Source: Eublepharis macularius (Eukaryota > Chordata > Lepidosauria > Squamata > Eublepharidae). Taken from it: a stretch of DNA of 64,000 nt. Position 1 is the first letter of the stretch. Each line of letters begins with the position of its first letter. Position numbers and translations under genes: made by a program. The notes below the pieces were generated by a model. That model worked only from the letters and a program-made list of their open reading frames with translations, searched no databases and was not told the DNA's origin. Below are positions 34,175 through 46,400 of the stretch, piece by piece. The stretch lies in NCBI RefSeq assembly GCF_028583425.1, contig NC_072792.1:157920676-157984675 (forward strand). Direction: 5' to 3'.

Positions 34175-34493
34175 TCATTCTGATGCTGGCTTGTCATTAT
34201 GATTGCTCAGCAGTTTCACGGCTTGCTTGTCTATACTGGAATTGACGCCGTCTGCTTCTTTTTCATGTTCTGGTATGCAGGTGCAGCCCACAGGGATAGT
34301 GACATAATCCTCAGTGTAAACATATCGGCCTCCGGTGCAGGATGTAGTGCGGCGCAAGATGACTGTTGGCATGTACACTGGGGTGCTCCGAAAGTGGAAA
34401 TTCTCTTCCCCGTAAACTCCAGTAAGGCAGCCTTTGCACAGACAGTACGCTTCGGGAATGTACTTTGGATATCTTGTGGGATCATAGGAAATC
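34175..34493 (-). CDS. IL17D: IL17D coding exon 3
   Basis: Starts (R)ISYDPTRYPKYIPEAYC, carries the CLCKGC and GCTC cysteine motifs, and ends NDKPASE with the stop at 34175-34177. On the minus strand the acceptor is TTTGGCACAG. It encodes more than half of the protein. Confidence 0.95.
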
Positions 34494-37400
34494 CTGTGCC
34501 AAAGCAGAAGAATAAAGACTCAGTTTGTGCCTCCTTCCCATCCCTTCCTAGCATCTTACTTTAACCCCATCTGGAAAAGATTACAAGCAAAATGTGGACA
34601 GTTGCTTTGCATTATATGACGTTTTTGTTATTATGCCAGGGAGGAGGAAAACACAGCTGCAGCTCTCAAAGTCTTGCCACTTATTTGTAAATGGGGCTCA
34701 AAAATAATTGGACAGCTCCCTAAATGGAACAGAATCTCAAATAAACATGGGTTCAGTTATTTAGTTTATCAGATGCTTATTAGACCTTAAGGGCAGTTCT
34801 CACACCTGGTGCACCTCAAGTGTTTGCTGGAGTGTTGCAGAAGCACATGTCTCCTTCCAGGTATTATCAGCTGTGGATTCTATGAAGTCACGCTCTGTGT
34901 CCCGATCCCCTGCAAGTCTTATAGAATGGTTCAGTTGAGGCCAGGATTGCAGGCCCTTCTTTGCTACACCTGGGCCTTCAGCAGAAGCCTGCAATGCCTT
35001 CCCTATCCCTCTGTCTCCATTCCGCCCCCCCACACACACAAAAACCCGAAGCCTGCTTAAATGTCCACACATCTGGATGCTGTTAGAGATGCAGGAGCAG
35101 GGTCAGTCTGAGAACATGGCAGCCATCCCCATCATCTCTGCGCCATTCCCAGACTGTGAACCACACAAGGCAGTATGTGTGACTGCACAAAGGTTCACTC
35201 AATGAGCAACCGGAGTGGGGGGAGGTCAACATGGGTTGTTTTCCCCCTCAGTGAGGATTTCTCTTCCTTTCCGTATCAGGTATCGCCACAGCCAGAAACA
35301 GGTTGCAGAAAGTTGTCATTCCCCTCCCCCTGCCCCATATTTCCACCAGAACCAGGAGTGGATAAATGAGGTTTATTGAACATGTCTTCTGCTTCACTTA
35401 GGTGTTCTATTTGCACTATTTGGCTCACTTGTTTGAGTTTTCTGAAGCCATCTGCTCTGGATATACTTTTTTGTATCACATTTATCTGATGAAGGGAGCT
35501 TTGACTCTTGAAAGCTCATTCCCGGGAAATCTAGATGGTCTTTAAGGTGCTACTGGACCCAAATCTTGCTCTTCTATTAGAGACCAACATGGCTACCCAC
35601 CTGAAACTATCTTCTCTTTTGATGAGTCATACTGTGATCTGGAATGTCAAGGATGATCTCTGTGGGGCTGAGCTAGTCCTGCTGTTGGGTGTCATGGTCT
35701 TTGTGTTCCTTATAATAGGCTCCATTTTGCAAGAGACAATGAAAAAAAAATCTATGTTGGAAAACTATTTAATCTGCACCAGGACATTACCTTTTGTAGC
35801 AGGTGGAATGATCAAGCAAAGCAAGGGGAAAGGAAATAAAAAACAGAAGGACGCACCAGCTTGGCCTACATGTGGATATCATCAAAATAGAATTCTATCT
35901 CTGCACATTTTTGTATGATGATGGTGTGCGGACTGCCCTTCTTTCAACATGTGTACTTAAACCTACATTTTCTGGTGCTTCCATTTCTGATTCCCAGCTG
36001 TATGCTGTGTAGCTATTGCAAGCCTGTTCCAAGTTCAGTGGAACACTGGCCTGTCTGAAAGGCAGAATCGACACCATTCTGAGCTTCAGGTAGCCCTGCA
36101 TACTGCAGTAACGTGTATATTATTGATACATTGATCACCATGTCAAGATTCTACCAGGGATGGATAAAGGCCTCTGCGACAAGTGAGTGTGAAAAGGGCA
36201 CTTTTCGTCACTCCTAAACAATTCCCTTTCAATGGCAAAGGTGTCTTGATTCTTTTCTCTCTGTTTCAAAGATATCTGTTCCTTTCATGGCAGTTGTTAT
36301 GCAGAAGCATTCTGGACAGTGAAGTAACATGAGACAGAAGTCCTCATTTGAAAATCCAGGCTGCCATGTTTTTTGAACACACCATGATACATATATAGCA
36401 CCCAACTGGTTGTGAGGTTGGTGATGTTGCAGCTGTAGCCAAAGGATTTGGCTCACTCTTAAGAAAAGATGCTTCCGAGTTGCAGGTTACAGGTGTCTTT
36501 TTGTGCCTGTGGACATTGGGAACATAGGTTTAGATAGGAGGGTTTTCTGAAAAGCATTCTTTTTACAAAGCTATTGCTTTTTATAAGTTCATGAAAGATG
36601 CTGGAATGGAAAACAATAAGAGTAATTCAAAGCCAAGTTGCTGATCCATCCTCTGGGACTGGTTTGGCATAAATATCCAGCACTTCATGGCTGGCTGCAC
36701 TGAAAAATGGCTGAAACTAACCTCTGGACCCCCCAGTGGAAAACTGAATCCAAGTTTCTGCAGCTTATGTTCATATGTGGAGCAGGGAGATGCTTTCCTG
36801 GGGAAAAAACTTACTCTTTGTACACTCAGGCCTCACTATCTAGGCACCTGAGTATAAACGTTTCCTAAAGTAGGTGGGGCTTGCTTTCCAGCCGCTCCAT
36901 ATTCCAGTGGTCCTCAGCTGACATGGCCATTTTCACACACACGCCGGGAGATCGTGCAAACTCACGGCATGAAGCATCTTCCTAGCACAATCTCCCGGCA
37001 CAATCCCCTTTAATGGCCCGATGATGTCAGAAAAAGCGCCATTAAATGGGATCATGCCCCGAAATCGCGCTAGGAAGACGCTTTTATGCCATGAGTCTTC
37101 CAGGTGTGTGGCCGTGTGAAAAATATTTTTATTATTTCCATAGCAGAATTTCAAAAAGGAGGCAAGCTTTGTCCACAGGCTCACACAGGCAGACAACAAG
37201 GAAATGGGGGCAAACAAACAGAGGCTTTATCTTCGAATTTAAATAAGGTTGGCTTCTTTTATTTTTGCTGGCAGTGCTGTTATGTCTCTGACATAGGCAG
37301 AAATTCCATAGGAGCTCCTCTTACCACAAAACAGCACCTACAATTATTAAAAATTTCACAGGGTGACCACCTTCTAACCTAGAATGCTGCTATGTTTTTC

Positions 37401-40400
37401 GAACCCATATGACCTACTTGGAGCAGGATAATTTTCTAAATTCCCACTTCCTGTCCCCTTTCAAAGTTAACTATGATGTCATGTTGCACATTTATAAACC
37501 CACCTAATCAGGATTGCAAATTCAGGTTTCAAACTAACCATTGTTAGCGTGTACATCAGTGCAGACTTAATGCTGCACCATGGTTAGCTGAAAAGACCTG
37601 CAAGGGGTGTTCAGGCAACGAAAGGGGAGAAAGTGCCTGAGTGTCCAGGGCTTCAGTGGTTAAAAATCAGGAATGTTATGGATTACATCCCACCAGCTTT
37701 GCTGCTGACTCGAGTGGAAGGACCACTAACTAGATTATGCAGGTGTAAAGCTTCACCTGCTGAATTTCTCCATCTCTTGCAACTATAAAAGGCACAGGAG
37801 CGCCATTCAAGGATACAAGTTGGTATTCCTTCCTTCCTTCCTTCTTTCCATGTTCTCACAGAAGTTTCTTTCTAGAAAAGATTGGTACATTCTCCATTTG
37901 TCTAAATTTTTGCATCCAAGGCAGCTAGGAAGTTTATTTACATTTCAGATATCCAAGCACAAGCATGTAGACTCATCTAGCCAAAGCAAGGTTTATATTA
38001 ATCATTCACTTCAGGCTTATGTAAACATCAAGAATTTTAATACCTAATGCCGAAGATAATAAAAGATCATGTCTCCTAGAAGTCACAAAATGGCCTTATA
38101 AAATCCTCTCCTGTTGTCTCATGGCCATAATGTCTCTGTATCCAGCCTCATAACTCAGTGGTCTCTTAGCTAAAGGGAAAATGGCAAGATAGAAACTCGA
38201 CTGCTGGAGTGAGGTTGGGTGGAATCCATGCTGAAGTGACCTGTTGGAGCAGCCAGTAAATGTGGTTGGGCTGCCGTTCACCCCAACACAACAGTGTTTT
38301 TTTATGATGTAAAAGGCCCTTTTGGCTTTCACCACTGGAGCATAAATTGGCTTACAGGCAAACTCATTTTGGATGCCTTAGCAAATCCAACTGTTGTCAT
38401 TCAAAAAGTAGGCACTCAGTCAACATATAAACCAATATGCTAGACAAAATATGGACAATAAGCCAAACCAAACGCCACGTTTCAGGCCTGTAAGGAGGTT
38501 ATTGTCCTTTGCAGCTGGACCATAACAGTTGGAATAAGAGGGGTTTCCCCCCCCCCTTTTTTTGCTCTCAACAGCTTATTCAGAGGTGACGTAGCTAAAA
38601 ACTGTCAGCTGTGAACAGCTGGTTAGATTTGCTGAGCCCAGATCATAGCCACTGCATATCTGGAGGTTAATTTCTCAGACCTCAATCCAGCGCAAGTTAG
38701 TAATGACTAAGGAAGACCAAACTACATGGTACATGTAGCTGCAAGATTCTGTGTCTCCCACCACCCCACTCATGGAAGCAGAAATCTTAAGCAGAGAACC
38801 AAACACAGGGCAAGGAAGGAGGGGTGCATAACCATTACTCCTTGTCAATTTCCACACTCAAAACCACCCTTTCCAACTGCTTTTCTCCTTGCAGGGAACA
38901 AGATGAGACAACCTCTACAGCTAAAGAAGTGGTATGTTTGCAAGCGAGTGTGCATGTGTGGGCATGCATGTGTATGTAGGGTTGGAGCTTTTGACAGACG
39001 AACAGCTTGGCAGGGAAGGGAAGGCATAAAATAACCCCTTATCCTCCGGTCTTGATTTAAGTCTCCTGTATATTCTCTTTCTTGGGGAGGAAGTGTATTC
39101 TAATATGGCTACAAGTAACTTGGCTAGCTTCTGCCCAGACTCAAGAAATCCAAATACCATTGAATTAAATGGAGGAAATGCACAGTTAATTCCCATGTAT
39201 GTTTATCTTGGAAGAAGTCTCACCAGGCACAATGGGGCTTACTTCTGAGAATACACACATACGATTGCAGTGCATGGCCCTTTTAATTCAGTGGGACATA
39301 AGAATGCCTTAGTCTCTCTGGATCATATGGACCCAGCAATCAGAAGCTTCCTGGTACCTAGTGGTTTCTTCATTCATTTCGATGGAGGGGGTTGACTAAT
39401 GCACACATTTTGTGGTGTCCCTGGAATTTTGGGCTGGGGTGACTGTGTATGTACCCTGAGGTCTAGAAAGTAAATAGAATTGACTCCTTTTCAGATTTCT
39501 AAATGCATAAACTGCATAGTTAACTATAAATAGTATTTATAGTTGGTTCTGGGTCCCAAGAGGTTATCCAGTTACAATTGCTATTGCTGTTAACAAAATT
39601 ATTCCTGATTCATTCCATAAATGCCTTGTTTCTCAGAGTGTCAGAAGCGAATTAACAGTGATTCAAGATGACTGTAGTCTGCAAAGCCTTCCTACAACTT
39701 GGACTCAATTCAGGATGTCTGGAATTAGTGGTTTTAAAAAAAAAATTATTGTAGAAGAAGAAAGCAAAAGCAGCAGTAGTGTGCACACTCTAGAATGGAA
39801 AATATTCTGGTTTGTATATACCGGAGGATGGAGACTGCAACTGTGACAGTGTTAACAAGACTCAGAAGGTTAAGGTTGCCAAATGCTTGTGCGCCTCCCT
39901 TGAAAGACTTTCAGCAAGAAGAGAAGTCTTCAGCTAAATCCCCAAACACTTTTGAAAATCCTAATGTAATGCCTAAAGCCTAGTGCTGCACTAGATCTTG
40001 CAAAGCCACTTTTAATCCCTTAAAGAGTTTAATCTGGAATAAAAAATGAAGCTCCTCCCACCCTGCACTAAGTCAGCACTCTGGAGTTGTGTGTGTCTTG
40101 ATTCCTGAAACGTGGCTTGCTTATTTGAGATAGATAAACCGGCTGAGTAAACCGTTCCTTGCCTGAAGTCGCCTGTACCTTTGGTATCTTTTGTACAGGC
40201 AAATACAGGTTCGGATTACAGAAAATGTGAAAACAACAGAGGCTGCATCCTACGCGTACTACCTCTGAAGTGTCCCATCGAAACAACTGGTCTTTACTTC
40301 AAAAGTGTAGTTGTCAGTCCAATTTGGGAAAGAGGACTTCGCAAGCACAGGAAACGAAAGAGTTATGGGGGCAGCCCTATTTCCCCCATGCTTTTCCTAT

Positions 40401-43400
40401 AACCCGTCATTCACATTTCAAACCAGGTTCAGAGTTTCAGTTTATGGGGGAGAAGCAACCCCTCGGTTTATCCAAGCAACTTCATTTGGACATCATAAGA
40501 AATGGGAGTTTGACTGAAGACTTCTGAAACCAGGAAGTCTTTGATTGTGATCTGCCTCCAAAGGGAGGAGGGAGGGAGCATGCAAGCACCACAAGTTGGT
40601 GTCCCTGGCTACAGGTCTTTGTGAATACAAGGTGGAATCACCTTTGCAATGGATGGCCCAGAGACATTTTCAGCTCGAAAATGACTGTGTGATCTTGTCC
40701 CTCCACCAAGATTGAGAGTTTCAAGCTTATCCTTTTTCCTATGGAGTTTGCTTTCAGCTTGTAGGCGACGTTTTCCATCAATCCCTATACATAACAGGCT
40801 ATACCTCGAAAAGAACTATATGAGGCACCTCCCTGCATTTTTTTAAAATAATGCACTTGGGATGAAAAGATGAAGCCAAGCAACCTAAGGATGTAGTCCT
40901 GGGATCTCCACTAGAAAAAGGGCTTCAGTTCCCTATATTATAAATATACTTTTACATCCTGTTTTTCTCCTTAGTGGGAACCCACAGTGGCTTATATCCT
41001 CAGGGTATAACTGGCCCAAGGTAGCTCACTGAAAGCCAAGCTACAAGTGATGCCTGATACAAGTTGGACACTTGTCAGCTTCCCTCAAGTTTTGATGGGA
41101 AATGTAGGCGTCCTGGTTTTACAGCTTGGCTCTCCATTACAGCTGCAAGACCAGGATGCCTACATTTCCCATCAAAACTTGAGGGAAGCTGACAAGTGTC
41201 CAACCTGTGTCAGGCGTCACTTGTAGCTTGGCTCTGAGCATCCATGGCCAAGTGGGGATCTGAACCCAGGTCTCTCAGAACCTAGTCCAACATGCTAAGT
41301 ACACAACACATGTTGATTCATGGTGCCACTGAGCTAAAAGTCCAAAGGCTGATGTTGGACCTGGCCCAGGTCTCCCCTACAGCATTCAACAAATGCCTTG
41401 AACACTCCTTGTGAAATACTTCAGTTGCCTGGGTTAGGAATACAGCCACATGGAAGGGAAGGCTTTAAACAAGGGTCCATGATAAATGGCAGCGTATCAG
41501 ACCGGGTTTAGCTTTCTAGGGAGGAACTACAAGGGAATCATTCAACTTTAGATTTATTTACCTCCATTATTATTAATAATCTGGAAACCTAAACAGAGCA
41601 GGTTAATGATAGCTAGAGATGATATCATACAGGGAGCTGGCAAACAAACCAACGAGGAGGTGAAAAGCAGTCCAAAGAGGCCCGTGTAAAAGGGAAATGC
41701 ACTGAGGTGAAAATACACTGAAGTAGAGTTCTTAGGATGAGTTCGGAGCATCGCAGTATGGAAAACACAAAGGGCTCCTCCTCTCTTAAGACTTAACGCA
41801 GCCTGGCTTTCTCCCCGCTCTGCCTGGAACTCTTTCCTGGGATGCCTTTGTGGTGACAATTCCTGTTTTTTCTTTAGATCTCATATAGTTGCCTCATATT
41901 GAGTTGCAACATCAGTCTATCAAGGTCAATATCTCACTCCAAGGTCTCAAGCAGGAGTCTTTCGATCACCTACTGCCCAGTCCTTTTAACTGGAGATGCT
42001 GAGGAGCAATCCTAGGACCTGCTGCATCCCAAACAGATGCTCTGCCACTAAGCCACGTCTCCATCTTGCCTCAAAGCTAACATTTTTCTGGGAAGCCTTA
42101 GGACTTACCGGCCAGCCTCCACTGCCCGCCCCCCTCAATCCAAAACAATCCTTTTGCTCATGTTTATCCCTCTTATTTTTGCCTTTCCTTCCTACTGTAG
42201 AATTTGGATAGCAAAAGTCTTGGGGATAGAAAATGTGTGGTTTTTTTGCTTGTGTTGGCTTGTGTAGCACCCATGTACACCAAGAGCATTACAGACTGTT
42301 GTGTTCCGTATTACATAGACATTTGCAAAATGAGAAGTATACATGCCACAATCCAACACAGAGCTGTGCTTAAGCCCACTGAAATCTCCATGCCCTTCAG
42401 CAAGGACTCTTTCGAGAGTTGTCAGAATGGCTGGCTTTCATTTTTAGACATTAAATTCATTTATTTAACTCTCTGTCTCTGAGTTCCAGATAAACCAACA
42501 CACGACAACTCCATACCCAGCAATTAGGCATCCAAATAATTGCTAGCTTTTATATTTCCAAAAGGATGGAGGAAAGTGCTGCTTGTTTCAATAGGGTTTG
42601 GAACACCTGGCCCAACAACACCCCCTTCTTTCCATTTTTAAAGCTCCCCCAAACTGCAGAGTAAAGTTTTGGCATTCATACCCAGTAACACTTATTCCCC
42701 TCCCCCCACAACTGCTTTTTTGAATGAACGCAAACATTTATTCACAACTCCGTGATGTTTTAGTTGGTCCTAAAAAAGACTGCTATTGCTTTTGGATTTA
42801 TCTCAACAGATCAACAAAGCTAACTGCAATTTCAGCAATAGGTAGATTCATTCAGCTTACATTATATGCTAAATATTTCAGTTTTCCTATATAAAGAAGG
42901 AGGCAAATTTGAAGTGGACACAAAATAGTCTTGGATAACAGGATGAGGGCCCCAAACGTGCTGAAAGAACAGCCATCCCAGTGTTGATGGCATAAAGAGA
43001 GGGGCACGCTCCTGATGACCTCTCCACTAAATTCTGCATTTTATTTATTTATATCCTGCTTTTCTCTCCACCAATGAATGAATTAATGAATCAATTTATT
43101 GTGTTTAGGCCATCACAAAATTACAAAAATCTCACTAAATAAAATACATTATATGTACAGTACAAATTTTACCAATACATAGAAAGAGATCAACTAAAAC
43201 AAAAGTTAAATTAGGACCCAAATTCAATATGTTGACTACAAGTTCAGGTAACGCACTCTTTCTTTGCAGTGGTATCTTTGCAGACCTTATCTTCATAGCA
43301 GCAACGGCGAAGAGTGATACTCTATACGTTACATGTGCATCAATGGGAACCTGAAGCAGCTTACCACATCATTCTCCTTCCTCCATTTTATCCTCACAAC

Positions 43401-46400
43401 AACCTTGTGAGATAGGTTAGGTTGAAAGAAAGTGACTGGCCCAACTTCCCCAACAAGCTTCCATGGCAGAGCAGGGATTCGAACCCGGGTTTCCCAGCTC
43501 TTAGTCTGACTCTCTAACCACTGCACCACACACTGGCTCTCAATCCTTAGACAAGATTTCCCTCCACTCCTGTCGCTCACTTACCCCTCTGCCTTGGATC
43601 ATGCGTCATCATGAACATTCCTGGCTTCTCTCAGTGCCAGGTACATGTACTTTTAAACAGCACCCACCAAACAGCCACCTCATTCTTGTTTAAAAGGCAC
43701 CAGCTTGCAGGCACGAGTTTACGCACACAGGTTCCGAGCTGGATGAGCAGCCATGCACAAAAAAGGGGTGCTGCATGCAAGATCCATCATCTCTTTGTTG
43801 TGTACAGTAAGTTCTGTCACCAGCAAAAGAAACAATAAGATGTTTTGAGGAGTGCAAGAAACTGGACATAGGCCTTCTGCGCACCAAAGATATGATCAGT
43901 GTGGTTGCTGATTTTCCATGAGGGCTGTACATATACAACCCTGCCTGCTGTGTGCAAGTGCAGCTGGATCAGGGCCACCGTGTCAGTCCAGTAGAGTACA
44001 CCCCTTCATCCTACCTGAAAGGAAGGCAGGGGAAGTCATAGGCCACTGTGGTGTCATGCTTAGAGTGTTGGACTAAGATCTGGAATGCTCAGGTTCAAAT
44101 CCTCCCCACTCTGCCATGGAAGCTTGCTAGGTGACCTTGGGCCAGCCACACAACTCAGCCTAACCTACCTCACAAGGTTGTGGTGAGGATAAAATGGAGG
44201 CGAGGAGACTGATATAAATTGCTTTGGGTCCTCATGGGTAGAAAGGCAAGGTACAAATGAATTAAATAAAGAAATACAATAAACTGGCATCCGATGTTCC
44301 CAAATATTTTAAGCCCATGCCTGCTATAGATGCTTGAACTCTGCTTTGGTTGCAGCCCTGTCACTTTATGAGCATGGCTTCTAATGACTTTACCCTGATT
44401 TCAGCAAATATTCCTGATTTGTAAACTGCCCGGATAAATCAGGACAGGGCATTACCGTCAGCTAATTGGTGGGATGAGAGCAATGAGTGACGCATTGCTG
44501 CTTTTCAGCTTAGGTTCTGGAAATCGGCCTTCTGCACCCTGCGACATTGGTGAAATTCAGGTAAGGGCTGTTTTGGGTGTTTCAGCTTATGTAGAAGTTC
44601 TGCATACGGGCTTAGCATTTGATTTTTCTTTCTCATAAACATCATTTCAAAATATATTAACTTGGTTAAAAGGCCACTTTGAGAACACAGCCATTTTTAT
44701 CTCATTTTTAAAAAAACTAAACCAGGCAGAAGACAAGCCACAAAGCAAATGTTTATTGGTAGTCCTTTAAAAAGCACCATTTTTATTTTCTACATAGCAC
44801 AAATGTTGCCGTTCATTCACAAAAATGAATGCATTGTAACAACGTGAGCTCCTATTTTTAAAGCTAGAAAGTATTCCAGTTTGTAACCTGATGTGCCTCT
44901 TGTGACACATTTATGTACAATTAAAATAGCATTTCCCCAAATGTTAAGGTTGGGCTAAAAATATGACAGCCTTGTAAATAACAGCTGGGGGCCGGGGGGG
45001 GGGGAGAGTAGAACACCCAAACCCTACTCTGCTTGCTCTATTGCTTACTTAAGTTACACCCTTTTGAATCTATTTAAGTCCAACGGTTTTAGAAGGGTAT
45101 AATTCTGTTTAGGGTTGCAGTGTTAATTTATTCACTAATATCTGGACTACAATCAGGAGAGAGAAAGTGAGTCAGCTCCCAGTGCAGCGCGCATAATGCT
45201 GCCCTAATTAACAGAGGCGGCCCTATGCAAACTCTGCACAGAGTTCTTCTAGCTGCAGTGCCAGTTGAACTCAGGCCAGAAGGGAAATGAAGAGAGCCTT
45301 TATCGTATCCTCAGTATTGCTAGCCCTGTAGAGAATGAGTGCGCATGGCTTTTTATTCTTCCTTCTAGCCATAGGACAGGCAGCTGCAGAGGGACAGGTA
45401 TGAACTAACCCCTCTTTATCAAATGGGGGTGGGGGCAGAAATGAACCTGAGTTCAGATTACCTGTATGACCAAGGAGAGACACTGTTGAGGTTGATGGGG
45501 AGCCGGTACTTCTTGTCCGTAGAAGACCTACTTCCTGTTGGACAACTGATGTTGTGCTCTTTTTCAAGTGGCTCCAGCTGGAGGGTGTGGTGAAATGCAC
45601 TGAGCATGCCAGCTGTGAGTCTTCCATACAGCTGCTCCAGCAGCTCCTCAGGCCGGTCGGCACAGGTTCGAGTCCGCATTGGGCGTTTGTTCACCTTGAA
45701 AGCCTCTAACCCAAGGAAATTTAGCCCACAGAAGAGAATCCCAGCAAGTGCCCACATCTGTAACAGCAGACGGGAAAGCAGAAAGGATGCTTTTAAGCAC
45801 ATGCTTCAATGTTCTGCAACATTTTAAGAAGGATTAGAAGTACCATCCTTTTCTTCTTTTTCTTTTACATTTTACATGGCTTTCGTAGCTAAAGAAGCCT
45901 ACTGTTGTTTAATGTTAATGTCAGAATTAATGTCCTCTATAATGCAGAAAAAAGGACACTTTGACACTGAGAGGACCTACTAGATCTCTGTCTCCTAAAC
46001 AGTAACACCTGCTATGTGCCGTCATTTTTGCTGTGCATATGAACTCAGCCAAGGGAGCCCATATCCAACATTAACAGCATTAATCACCTGTTGGAAAGCT
46101 GGATTCAGTCCAGCATCCCCCAAGCAGGCGACCACATCAGCAATGTGCTAAAGGGCAGGGCATGGAGGATTCAGTCCAGCGTGGCTCTTCACCTGGTCAC
46201 TGATGAGTGTGCCAAAATAACCTGCATTTCAGAATGCATTTCACTTTAGTAACCCAGTTCCTAATAAGAGAGGCAGCATTTCAACAGATCAGCAAGATCT
46301 GAGCCCAGTGGCACCTTAGAAACCAATCGGATTTTTCGTGTATATGCTTTTGAAAGTTTATATACTTAAAAATCTCTAAAGCTTATGCACAAGAAAATCT

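Larger units (their letters stand above)
34494..45461 (-). other. IL17D: IL17D intron 2 (about 11 kb)
   Basis: It holds the repeats listed separately (hairpin retroposon relative at 35480, foldback at 36926, split SINE at 40930-41340, SINEs at 41880, 43349 and 44040). The stretches 37130-40900 and 44290-45450 show no gene or classifiable element. Plus-strand short frames there lack domains. Confidence 0.7.

Noticed and set aside
35535-35918. A 127-codon plus-strand frame with a hydrophobic segment
   Set aside because: It begins inside a hairpin retroposon relative, lies in an IL17D intron on the opposite strand and resembles no known protein.
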